Assembly (NCBI GenBank): GCA_005777235.1
Contig: SXND01000234.1
Coordinates: 1 to 64,000, forward strand
Direction: 5' to 3'
DNA: 64,000 nucleotides
From: Pseudomonadota bacterium
Lineage (GTDB): Bacteria; Tectomicrobia; Entotheonellia; Entotheonellales; Entotheonellaceae
In this document: positions 40,321-48,528 of the stretch, piece after piece
Layout: each line of letters begins with the position of its first letter
How positions within the stretch are numbered: position 1 is the stretch's first letter
Program-made: the position numbers and the translations under genes
Notes under the pieces: model-generated
Seen by the model: the letters and a program-made list of their open reading frames with translations, nothing else
Databases searched by the model: none
Told to the model about the DNA's origin: nothing

Positions 40321-40589
40321 GACGCAACTGTACATCATCGTAGATTGCAATGCAACTCTATTGCTCCTATGGAGCAAGCGGACTTTCCTCTCCGCCCTGA
40401 AGGACGGAGCCCCCAGTCCGCAAAATCTTGGTGGCGTGCAGCCAAGGTTCCTGTCTGATGCTGGCAGTGTAGCAAGCCCAGGCAGGAGCGACAAGGCGCT
40501 TTTCGCCGAGCGGCCTCATATCCAGAGCGCTGCGCGTGTCACAGCGCTGGGCGCTGGAAGTGTTGCCACAGGTGCATTGGTGAACAGCA

Positions 40590-41075
40590 GTGTATGATGG
40601 CACGTATCGCATTCCAGCCGCAGAAAGTGTTGCAAGCCGCGCTGCGCCACTCCATTGCCGGAGAACCACCCATTCCCGCTGCTGTTCCAGGGATTGTAAG
40701 AGCGGGGCCAGCCTGTTTCTGAGCTATGCCCGGGCAGATCGTGACCACGTTCTGCCCCTCATCCGCGACCTAGAGGCGCATGGCCTGCACGTATGGCGCG
40801 ATCCACATAGCCTGAACAGCGGCCAGCGCTGGCCTAGGGCGCTTGGCGAGGCGATTGCCACGCAGGAAGTGCTACTGCTGGCGTGGTCGCAACGCACTGC
40901 ACCGTCGCACTATGTGGAATGTCAGTGCATCATCGCCCTGGCCCTCTAAAAACCGCTTCTCTTGTGCCATCTGGATGCCACCAGGCTGCCGCCGTCCTTG
41001 TAAGCCATGCACAGCATTCCAGGGTACGTGGGCAAGGCTACCGTGCAAGGCCTGCTGCGGACCCTGCCAACGCTG
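40590..41075 (+). pseudogene. Decayed TIR-domain fragment
   Basis: FLSYARADRDHVLPLIRDLE, GLHVWRDPHSLNSGQRWPRALGEAI and QEVLLLAWSQRTAPSHYVE align closely with the intact TIR gene at 7967-9019. In-frame TAA codons at 40947-40949 and 41001-41003 interrupt a sequence that otherwise still reads KPLLLCHLDATRLPPSL and MHSIPGYVGKATV, as in the paralogue. The first TAA replaces the His of ALALHKPLLL. No good start is visible. The frame runs directly into a monooxygenase fragment. Confidence 0.78.
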
Positions 41076-41576
41076 ACCCTCATGCGGCGTCTGTGGAGCG
41101 AACCGAGTGTGGTGTTCCAAGGACGGCATTTTCAGCTTGAAGACGTCAGCCTGGGCCTGCGCCCCATCCAGCCCACCGGGATTCCGCTGTGGATCGCTGA
41201 CTCGGTCGCCAAGCAGCGTTCGCCCGCGTTTTTTGCTACGCAGTGGGAGCAGATCCAGGGCTTTGCACATGAGATGAGCCAGGACGTGCAGGCGCTGCCA
41301 CGCTGTGTGTCTACGACGCTGCACGTCAACAGCGATGTGCCCCAGGCGCAGCGGGAGGTGCAGGCTTGTATGGAAAATTACTCTGGCGCGCCCTACGAAA
41401 CGCTGTCACGCCAGCAGGGCGCCTGCGCCGGCACGGCAGCCAGCTGCGCCTCGTGGCTCAACGGCTTTGTGGCAGCTGGCGCGCAAATGCTGGTGGTGCG
41501 CTTTGGGGGGCCCGACCAGTTCGGACAGTGAGAGCGCTGTGCCACGGAGGTGCTACCGCACGTGCGGCAGGCGTGA
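41076..41576 (+). pseudogene. C-terminal fragment of an LLM-class flavin monooxygenase
   Basis: Directly in frame after the TIR relic, the sequence reads LMRRLWSEPSVVFQGRHFQL, GIPLWIADS and QMLVVRFGGPDQ, the C-terminal half of a luciferase-like monooxygenase. TGA at 41529-41531 interrupts it, after which ERCATEVLPHVRQA completes the family's usual end. The N-terminal barrel half is missing. The junction at ~41075 looks like a deletion that joined two unrelated genes. Confidence 0.72.
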
Positions 41577-41685
41577 CCACTGGACCTCACACCAGGCGGC
41601 CTGGCTGGATAAGGAGCAAGGCCGGGCAGTAGACGAGGCCCACCGGCGGCAGAGCCAAGGCGAGGCGGTGGGCTCCCGCGCCGTC

Positions 41686-42972
41686 TCAGGCAAACATATC
41701 GGACATGATGCTGTCGTACCATCCCACCGCATACTCTGCTTCGCGTTTGCGGAAGTCGGCAGGGGCATTGGCCGGGCTGACACCCCCAGAGCCCTGCACT
41801 TCCACCAGGCCGTCACTGGAGGGTTTGTAGACCCCGGCAATGGTAATGCCATAGTCAGGGCTAATGAGGCTGTAACAGGTATTGATCAACAGCGGTTCGG
41901 CTGGCGTGCCGCCCGCCAGTAAGGTGGCGATGGCCGCGGCACAAATTTTCGCCTGGTTGTTGGCCGCGAAACCGGATTTGGGCATCTTGCCGGCGATGCA
42001 GGCATCGCCGATGACGTGAATACCCTTGTGGATGGTCGATTCAAAGGTCGTTTGGTCGACCGGACACCAACCCTTGTCGTTCGCGAGCCCGGCCTGGAGC
42101 GCAATCTGTCCAGCGGATTGGGGTGGGATGACGTTGATCACCGCCCCGTGCTCCGCCCCGAGGTCGGTCTCGACGGTCATGGTCTGCGGATCAACCCGGA
42201 GCACCTTGCCTCCGGCCGTACCGGCGCGCCACTCGATCATCTGAGGGTAGACTTCTTGCCAGGCATTCATGAACAGGGCTTGCTTGGAAAAGCGTTCCTT
42301 AGCGTCCAGGATGAGAATTTTCGATTTCGGTTTGTGGGTCTTGAGATAATGGGCCATCAGACTGGCACGCTCGTACGGCCCTGGCGGACAGCGGAACGGG
42401 TCAGCCGGCGCGACAATGATCACCACGCCACCATCGGGCATGGCCGCAAGCTGCTGGCGCAGGAGGGTGGTTTGCGGCCCGGCCTTCCAGGCGTGGGGCA
42501 TGATCTGGCTGGCGGCTTCGTCATACCCTGGCAGGGCGTTCCATTTGAGATCAACGCCGGGCGATACCACCAGCCGATCATAACGCAGCGTCGTACCCTT
42601 GAGCAGCGTGACGGTACGGCTGGTCGCGTCAATCGCCGTGGCGGTGTCATGGACGATTTTTACGCCATGCTTCTTGCGCAGCTGGTCATAATGCTGGGTG
42701 AGGGAGTCGAGGCTACGGAAGCCCCCGAGGACGGCATTGCTGAAGGGACACGTGAGGAAACGTGTGTCACGCTCTACCAGGGTGACTTCCAGCCCGGGAT
42801 TGAGGCGACGCAGGTATTTGGCACAGGTGGCGCCACCAAACCCTCCGCCGATCACCACCACACGGCCTTTGGCAGCCCGGGCCGTGGCAGGGAAGCCGAG
42901 CGTCCCGAGTACTGACAGCGTGCCGGCAGCGCCGACCCAGCGGGTAAATGTACGGCGTGTCATAGGGGCCAT
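41686..42972 (-). CDS. fccB: Flavocytochrome c sulfide dehydrogenase, flavoprotein subunit
   Basis: A 428-residue FAD protein (SoxF/FccB type) that oxidises sulfide in the periplasm with a cytochrome partner. The Tat signal is TRRTFTRWVGAAG; the FAD loop is VVVIGGGFGGATCAKYLRR near residue 39; the redox-active cysteines fit FLTCPFSNAV and GWCPVDQTTF; the C-terminus has NTCYSLISPDYGI. Only three bases separate it from the upstream cytochrome gene, so the two are co-transcribed. Confidence 0.92.
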   Translation of the reverse strand: MAPMTRRTFTRWVGAAGTLSVLGTLGFPATARAAKGRVVVIGGGFGGATCAKYLRRLNPGLEVTLVERDTRFLTCPFSNAVLGGFRSLDSLTQHYDQLRKKHGVKIVHDTATAIDATSRTVTLLKGTTLRYDRLVVSPGVDLKWNALPGYDEAASQIMPHAWKAGPQTTLLRQQLAAMPDGGVVIIVAPADPFRCPPGPYERASLMAHYLKTHKPKSKILILDAKERFSKQALFMNAWQEVYPQMIEWRAGTAGGKVLRVDPQTMTVETDLGAEHGAVINVIPPQSAGQIALQAGLANDKGWCPVDQTTFESTIHKGIHVIGDACIAGKMPKSGFAANNQAKICAAAIATLLAGGTPAEPLLINTCYSLISPDYGITIAGVYKPSSDGLVEVQGSGGVSPANAPADFRKREAEYAVGWYDSIMSDMFA

Positions 42973-42975
42973 GGC

Positions 42976-43290
42976 CTATTTTCTCCCTCGCTTCGTCCCA
43001 AAATGGGTGGCAAGTAAGGCAATCTCGGCGTCGCTATAGCCTTTGGCCAGACGATTCATGACCGTACTAGAGCGTTGGTCTGTCTTGAACTCCTGGAGCC
43101 GTTGCGCAATGAAATCTGGCGCGCGGCCTTGTAAGGGCGGAATGGCACCAGGGCTTTGTCCGTCTGTGCCGTGACACGCGGCACAGGAATTGGCGAGCAA
43201 GGCCGCACGTGGATCAGCAGCCAGAACCTCCAGGGGGAGGCAGAGCCAGAGGACAACAAGGCTCAGAATGGGAATCAACAGCGCTGGCAT
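42976..43290 (-). CDS. fccA: Small c-type cytochrome, partner of FccB
   Basis: A 104-residue exported cytochrome with a signal (LIPILSLVVLWLCLPLEVLA) and one heme site, CAACH at residues 36-40. A methionine in STVMNRLAKGYSDAEI is the likely sixth ligand. It is of the short FccA/cytochrome c553-like size and directly precedes fccB, so electron acceptor for sulfide oxidation is the likely role. Confidence 0.85.
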   Translation of the reverse strand: MPALLIPILSLVVLWLCLPLEVLAADPRAALLANSCAACHGTDGQSPGAIPPLQGRAPDFIAQRLQEFKTDQRSSTVMNRLAKGYSDAEIALLATHFGTKRGRK

Positions 43291-43471
43291 ATGGTGGATT
43301 CTCCTTGCGTGGGGGAACCGTGAGACTCTAGACTGACTAGAGCAGGGCTATCATACCGGAATATGCTGACCACCACAAGCTGGCGCGCAGCGCGCTGCGC
43401 CCTTGAGGCGTCGCGGGCTCTAGCGTATAGTGCGCCATCTCATACTGCATCACGCGCAAGGAGAGTTGAGC

Positions 43472-43948
43472 ATGTCCGATGTGCCTATGGTCGCCTCACT
43501 GAGCCGACGCCAGATACTCCAGGTTCTCGGGGCGGGAGCGCTCGGAGTGGCAAGCCTGGGCGTCTCCCTGTCTCCCGCCGAGGCCACCCCGGAAGCCACC
43601 CGGCAGGCCATCACCAGGCTCATTGGTGCGGCGCCGGTCCAGGCGGGAAAAATCACCATCCAACTGCCCCAGGTGGCGGAAAATGGCCACACGGTGCCGC
43701 TGACCGTGAGCGTGGACAGCCCGATGACTGCCAGCCATTCTGTGCAGGCCATTCATGTCCTGGCCGAAGGCAATCCCAATCCTGAAGTGGCGTCCTTCTA
43801 TTTTTCCCGGCGTTCCGGGAAGGCGGAAGTGTCAACGCGGATACGGCTGGCCCAAACGCAGGACGTCGTGGCCCTGGCGGTGATGAGTGATGGGGCGGTC
43901 TATCAGGCCAGAACAGATGTCAAGGTGACCATTGGCGGGTGTGGCTGA
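43472..43948 (+). CDS. soxY: Thiosulfate carrier protein SoxY
   Basis: A 158-residue periplasmic protein with a Tat-type signal (SRRQILQVLGAGALGVASL). The C-terminus ends GGCG, where the cysteine on the swinging arm carries sulfur intermediates. PLTVSVDSPM and HVLAEGNPNPEVASFYF are typical of SoxY. CAAGGAGA lies ahead of ATG 43472. It is divergent from fccAB and followed by soxZ. Confidence 0.92.
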   Translation: MSDVPMVASLSRRQILQVLGAGALGVASLGVSLSPAEATPEATRQAITRLIGAAPVQAGKITIQLPQVAENGHTVPLTVSVDSPMTASHSVQAIHVLAEGNPNPEVASFYFSRRSGKAEVSTRIRLAQTQDVVALAVMSDGAVYQARTDVKVTIGGCG

Positions 43949-43971
43949 ATGATGCGGAAGAAAGGCTGCCC

Positions 43972-44295
43972 ATGGAACAAGCGCGTGTGAGTGTGCCTAA
44001 GACCGCCCGGAAAGGGGAGATCATCCAGGTGAAAACACTGATTTCCCATCCCATGGAGTCTGGACAGCGCCAGGATGCAGCGCGTGGAGGTGTGATACCG
44101 CGCAAAATCATTCCGCAATTTGTCTGTACGTACAATGGCGAGGAAGTCTTTCGGGCCGCCTGGTATCCAGCGATTGCCGCCAATCCCTATATGGCCTTTT
44201 ATCTGGTAGCCACGGAGTCGGGAGTGGTCGAGTGTCGCTGGACGGATGATGACGGCGTGGTATATACTCAGTCAGCCACTATCACGGTCAGTTAA
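43972..44295 (+). CDS. soxZ: Sulfur-oxidation protein SoxZ
   Basis: A 107-residue beta-sandwich protein that dimerises with SoxY. Landmarks are KTLISHPMESGQRQD near residue 22, IPRKIIPQFVCTYNGEEVF near residue 44 and IAANPYMAFYL near residue 70. It starts 24 bases after soxY. Its stop overlaps the tail of the convergent YeeE-type gene by eight bases. Confidence 0.92.
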   Translation: MEQARVSVPKTARKGEIIQVKTLISHPMESGQRQDAARGGVIPRKIIPQFVCTYNGEEVFRAAWYPAIAANPYMAFYLVATESGVVECRWTDDDGVVYTQSATITVS

Positions 44296-45409
44296 CGCCC
44301 TGCCTGGCCACCTTGCGGCTCCCAAGGTGTTGGCAGACCGCGCGCACACTGCCGTGCTGTAAGTACGCCAGACCACAGTAACCGCCTACGAGCAGGGCCA
44401 GCCAGGCCAGCACCGAGCCCAGGGCCAGCGTCGCCAGGCCCGTGATCCCTTGCCCAATGGTGCAGCCGAAGGCGAGCACTCCCCCAACGCCCATACAGGC
44501 GCCACCGACGAGGTGCCGCAGGAGTTCCGGGGTATCCCGAAAACCTTCGACGCGGAACTCGCGCCGCAGGAGCGCCATCACCCACGCTCCAAGCACGACG
44601 CCACCCACAGCCGCAATGCCAAAGTGCACCGTGGCCCCGGTAAACGTCATGAGATACTGCAAGCTTTCCCCCACCGGCGCCACAAAGGTAAACGACGCCA
44701 ACGGCGTTGGCTCAAACACATCCAGGCCCAGGACACCGGTAATGAGCCAGCCGGCGGGAATCAAGAGGCCTACCACCACGCCTCCCACGATGTCGCGGCA
44801 CGAGGTGCGGAAGGCTCTATCGCGGAAACAATACCACAGCAGGACGCCAGCGCTGGCCGCGGTCACTAGCCACCGCACCAGCAATCCTGGCATGCCTGTC
44901 CAGAGCGCCAGGAGGTCCACGATGCTCTGGGAGGCCAGACCAGCGCGGCTCAGATCAACATGCGTCGCGGTTTCGAGGTGCACCCGCAGCACGCCAGTGA
45001 GGCCGCGCAGCGTCATATAACTCCAGATGCCCATGGTCACGGCGGCAATCAACGCACGCAGATTGCCCTCGCCGACATGCACCAGCGTACGCTGAGCACA
45101 GCCGCCGGCCAGCGTCATCCCCCAACCGAACAACCAGCCCCCCAGCACAGCGCCCAGCCAGCCAACCTGCGGGCGCAGATAGATGGATTGGTACATGTCG
45201 ATCACGCCCGTACTGTGGAGTGCTTGCGTACCCAGCATAGCGACAGCAATGGCGAGGAGCCAGGCACGCCAGCGACGATAATCCTGGCGGAACACCATAT
45301 CCGCCAGCGCCCCCATGGTACAAAATCTGGTGCGTTGGGCCACGGCGCCAAAGACGACACCTGCCAGCAAGGCGGCACTGGCCACGAGCGTGCTAGTGGG
45401 TACGACCAT
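44288..45409 (-). CDS. YeeE/YedE (TsuA-like) sulfur-compound transporter
   Basis: A 373-residue membrane protein with many helices and the family's cysteine motifs: RTRFCTMGALADM near residue 27, LAGGCAQRTLVHVGEG near residue 101 and LAFGCTIGQGITG near residue 318. In TsuA such cysteines relay thiosulfate across the inner membrane. Next to SoxYZ and FccAB it probably imports thiosulfate or another reduced sulfur compound. Confidence 0.88.
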   Translation of the reverse strand: MVVPTSTLVASAALLAGVVFGAVAQRTRFCTMGALADMVFRQDYRRWRAWLLAIAVAMLGTQALHSTGVIDMYQSIYLRPQVGWLGAVLGGWLFGWGMTLAGGCAQRTLVHVGEGNLRALIAAVTMGIWSYMTLRGLTGVLRVHLETATHVDLSRAGLASQSIVDLLALWTGMPGLLVRWLVTAASAGVLLWYCFRDRAFRTSCRDIVGGVVVGLLIPAGWLITGVLGLDVFEPTPLASFTFVAPVGESLQYLMTFTGATVHFGIAAVGGVVLGAWVMALLRREFRVEGFRDTPELLRHLVGGACMGVGGVLAFGCTIGQGITGLATLALGSVLAWLALLVGGYCGLAYLQHGSVRAVCQHLGSRKVARQGVN

Positions 45410-45462
45410 GATGATGCCCTCCTTCCTGTCGCCGCCTCCCGGCGGTCAGCATGGTGCCAGGC

Positions 45463-46506
45463 TCAAGGCAGGCGATATGCCCGGCGCGCCGTGCCGCTGA
45501 ACAGGGCCAGTTTCTCGGTGGCGGAGGCGCTGGCGGCAATGCGCTTAAAGGCATTCCACAGCACGGCAAAGCCTGTACCCATCTTCTCGACCGGGAAATT
45601 GCTCTCGAACGTACAACGCTCCGCCCCGAACAGCGCAATACACGTTTCCATGTACGGGCGCCAGTAACCCGCCAGTTGCTCCGAGGTCGGTGGCACCGGC
45701 GCCGTCCCGTAGTCGAACGCCGCCAGGCGCATCATCATGCCGCCGAGTTTGACGAACACATTCGGACAGGCTGCCAGCTCGGTCATGCGCGCCTTCCAGA
45801 TCGGGAAAATTTCGGCGCTCTTGCCAGCATACGGCCCATAGCCCAATACCCCGCCGACATGGCCCAGGATAATAGTCGTGGCCGGAAAAGCCCGCGCCAG
45901 CTCGACCACATCCGCCAGCTGGGGATGAAACACCCAGGCATCCAGGGACAGGCCGAGGGCGGTCAAACGTGCCAGGCCAGCCCGGAAATCGGCCTGTTGC
46001 AGCAGATGCGGCCCATCCACCCGGCTGTTGCCGATGACTGGGCTGGCGTCCCAGGCTGCGGAGTGGCGCACGCCACGAAAGCGCCCGCCGCTGGCCTGGA
46101 TGTGCGCCGTTAACACCTCCTCGACGCGGTCGCCGAGGGTCAGGTCGGCAAAGCCCACGATGCCGGCAGCAACGCGGGTCGGGCCGTAGAGGCCGCTGGC
46201 GCTCATGGCGGCGACACCGGCGACGAACTCGGTCTCGCCCACCGGACGCAACGCCTCGGGGCCGTCGGCACGGTACATCGAATGGCATTCGGCAAACACG
46301 CTGGCCACGATGTTATGGCCGGTGTTGAAGTCGGCCAGCAGTTCGTCGAGGAGATAGCGGTGATTCGGACGCTGCCACAGGTGATGGTGCGTATCAATGA
46401 TCGGCAGGTCCGGCTCCAGAATCGGCTCCGTGGGTTGTTGCCCCAGCCAGGCCTCGTTAGGTGGATTGCTGCGGCCAAAGGGGGTCGGTTGTGTGGTCTC
46501 GCTCAT
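45463..46506 (-). CDS. Amidohydrolase (amidohydrolase_2 family)
   Basis: A 347-residue metal-dependent TIM barrel. The HxH motif is IDTHHHLWQRP near residue 38, a later histidine lies in ILGHVGG near residue 218, and the terminal acid is in CTFESNFPVEKM near residue 300. This branch includes lactone hydrolases and decarboxylases of aromatic compounds. Substrate unknown. Confidence 0.88.
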   Translation of the reverse strand: MSETTQPTPFGRSNPPNEAWLGQQPTEPILEPDLPIIDTHHHLWQRPNHRYLLDELLADFNTGHNIVASVFAECHSMYRADGPEALRPVGETEFVAGVAAMSASGLYGPTRVAAGIVGFADLTLGDRVEEVLTAHIQASGGRFRGVRHSAAWDASPVIGNSRVDGPHLLQQADFRAGLARLTALGLSLDAWVFHPQLADVVELARAFPATTIILGHVGGVLGYGPYAGKSAEIFPIWKARMTELAACPNVFVKLGGMMMRLAAFDYGTAPVPPTSEQLAGYWRPYMETCIALFGAERCTFESNFPVEKMGTGFAVLWNAFKRIAASASATEKLALFSGTARRAYRLP

Positions 46507-46579
46507 GCGGGGGCTCCCTGGGTATGAGATGCGGCTTAGATCATGGACTGGGCGCGTGTGGTGGGTTTACGGGCTTCCC

Positions 46580-46639
46580 CTGGGAACGCCACGCTCTAGC
46601 GTGGCTTCCGGAGCCGGGCTGGAGCGTGGCGCTCCCAGG
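46580..46639. repeat. Dispersed palindromic repeat of the TGGGAGCGCC family
   Basis: CTGGGAACGCCACGCT at the left pairs with the GGCGCTCCCAG at the right end; the core resembles the MITE interior but lacks the 19 bp terminal repeats. It lies after the stop of the ThDP enzyme gene and before the next gene, where it could form a transcript-end hairpin. Confidence 0.6.
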
Positions 46640-46671
46640 GGGACTCTGATGCAGGACTTCCAAAAGGAAGG

Positions 46672-48390
46672 CTAGCCGCGCAGCTTAAACTTCTGATGCC
46701 AGGTCGAATCCGCCCCAGCGCCCACCGGGGCAATGCGCACATCGAGCACATACGGCTCACCGCTGGCGGTGGCTTCGACGCCGCGTTGCAGGGCGCGTTC
46801 CAGGTCGTGCGGTGAGGTCACCTTGGTGCCATTAATCCCCTGCGATTTGGCCAGCATCACAAAGTCGATCTCCGGGTCGCCGAGATACACTTCCGGGTAC
46901 TTATTCTGCTTCACCATCTCACCACCCCAGGCGGCAAAGTTGGTGCGCACCGTCTGGTAGTTGAGGTTATTCCACACAATGGTCAGAATCGGCAGGCTGT
47001 AGCGCGCCATGGTCCAGAAACCAGACGAGCTGTACATCACGGCGCCGTCGCCCAGGCTACACACCACCGGGCGATTGGGGGCCCCGAGCTGGGCCCCAAT
47101 CGCCGCGCCAATACCGTAGCCGAGTGAGCCGCCGTAGGTGCGGATCAAGCGCCATTGGCCCTTATTAAAACCAAACGGCATGAGGTGATCGGCAGCGCGG
47201 AAGTTTTCCGACACCACGACGGTATCGTCCTGCAACACTTTGCTGGCGACGTGTGCCAGGTAGTGCGGGTGGATGGGGGTTTCCGAGGCCAGGGCGCCCA
47301 TCTCTTCCTGGGTCTGTCGGTCGCGCCATTCGCCTTGCTCGCGCAGGCTGGCGGTGCGGCGTTGGATGTGCGGCTGGCTGGCGTAGTCGGCCTGCCAGAA
47401 GCTGTTGAGGGCTTGCAGCAAGGGTTTCACATTCCCCCAGACGCTGATGTCGAGCGGGAAGGTGTTGCCGAGCTTGGTGTTGTCGTGGCCGATGCCGATG
47501 ATGGTGCCGGCTTTCTTAAAGCGCAGATCCGCCGGGACGCCGGCACCGCTCTGGCGGAAGCCGACGCAGCACACCACGTCGTAGGGTTCTTCGGACAGTG
47601 AAGTGACGGAACCCAGGTAGTTGGGATGATGCACTGGGAAGCTGCCGTAGTCGAACATATTGGTGGCGACCGGCAGGGCTAGGCGCTCGGCCAGTTCGAC
47701 GATCTCGCGCTCGGCGTGGGCGTAACGGATGTCGTTACCGCACACCAGCAGGGGGTTTTCGGCGTTCAGCAGGGCGTCAAAAATGCTGCGCAGGGTGCCT
47801 TCTTCAGGCAGGCGTCCCATGGCTGGAGCGGCACCGGCCTGGATCACACCCTCGACGCCGGGTGTATCCAGCGCCTGGCTGGCGTAGGCGATATACACTG
47901 GGGCGGTGGGCAGGGTCATGGCTTCCTGAAAGGCACGCCGGGTGACGGTGGGAATGCCGCGCGCATCCCAGATTTCCCAGCGGCGCTTGGTGATGTCTTC
48001 GACCACGCCCATTTGCGAATAGCCGCCGGTGGAGCCCAGGGTGACATGGTCGCCAAAGGAGCCGCTGTCGCGCATGGCCGCGGTGACGACCATCGGGGTG
48101 CCGTCAAAATAGGCGTTTTGCAGCTGGCCTGAGCCCTGGCGCGTGCCAGCGGCGAGGTGGACATTGACAAAGGCCGGCTTGTCGGCAATTTTGCCGTAGC
48201 CATCAGCGGCCGACAAGACCAGCGGCTCCATGAGCAGCAAGATGGGCTGGATGCCCGGCACGGCCAGGAGGCCGTTGAAGAAGCCTGCCTCGGCGCTGCC
48301 CGTATTGGTGAAGACGTACTCGACGCCCTGGGCGACGAGCTGATGCACCATGAGTTCGCCACCGGTGCCGACGACGGTTTTACGTTCCAT
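46672..48390 (-). CDS. Thiamine-diphosphate-dependent enzyme (acetolactate synthase/benzoylformate decarboxylase family)
   Basis: About 572 residues with the three-domain ThDP-enzyme layout. The catalytic glutamate is in LLLMEPLVLSAADGYG near residue 57; the ThDP-Mg motif is GDGAVMYSSSGFWTMARY, ending in ILTIVWNN, near residues 445-475. The ATG at 48390 has AGGA seven bases upstream; the ATG at 48396 is the alternative. Substrate specificity is open: decarboxylation or carboligation of a 2-oxo acid. Confidence 0.88.
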   Translation of the reverse strand: MERKTVVGTGGELMVHQLVAQGVEYVFTNTGSAEAGFFNGLLAVPGIQPILLLMEPLVLSAADGYGKIADKPAFVNVHLAAGTRQGSGQLQNAYFDGTPMVVTAAMRDSGSFGDHVTLGSTGGYSQMGVVEDITKRRWEIWDARGIPTVTRRAFQEAMTLPTAPVYIAYASQALDTPGVEGVIQAGAAPAMGRLPEEGTLRSIFDALLNAENPLLVCGNDIRYAHAEREIVELAERLALPVATNMFDYGSFPVHHPNYLGSVTSLSEEPYDVVCCVGFRQSGAGVPADLRFKKAGTIIGIGHDNTKLGNTFPLDISVWGNVKPLLQALNSFWQADYASQPHIQRRTASLREQGEWRDRQTQEEMGALASETPIHPHYLAHVASKVLQDDTVVVSENFRAADHLMPFGFNKGQWRLIRTYGGSLGYGIGAAIGAQLGAPNRPVVCSLGDGAVMYSSSGFWTMARYSLPILTIVWNNLNYQTVRTNFAAWGGEMVKQNKYPEVYLGDPEIDFVMLAKSQGINGTKVTSPHDLERALQRGVEATASGEPYVLDVRIAPVGAGADSTWHQKFKLRG

Positions 48391-48528
48391 ACCCATATCC
48401 TAACCCTCTCTCTCCAACTTGACTCTGCCGTGGGACACACGTTTACAAAAAGCATGCGGTCGTTATACTGTATTGCACGACAATGGTCAACGGGTGGTCA
48501 ACTGGTTTCGGAAGAAGGATAGGGGTCT

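Larger units (their letters stand above)
39088..40430 (-). mobile_element. IS200/IS605-family element carrying tnpB but no tnpA
   Basis: Related hairpins mark both ends: CCGCCCTGAAGGACGG near 40392-40407 on the left and CCCCGCCCTCAAGGACGGGG near 39116-39135 on the right. Between them are only tnpB and a 48-codon ORF. No Y1 HUH transposase is present, so mobility would need TnpA in trans. Exact ends cannot be fixed without an empty site. It has separated the export operon from whatever lay upstream. Confidence 0.7.
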
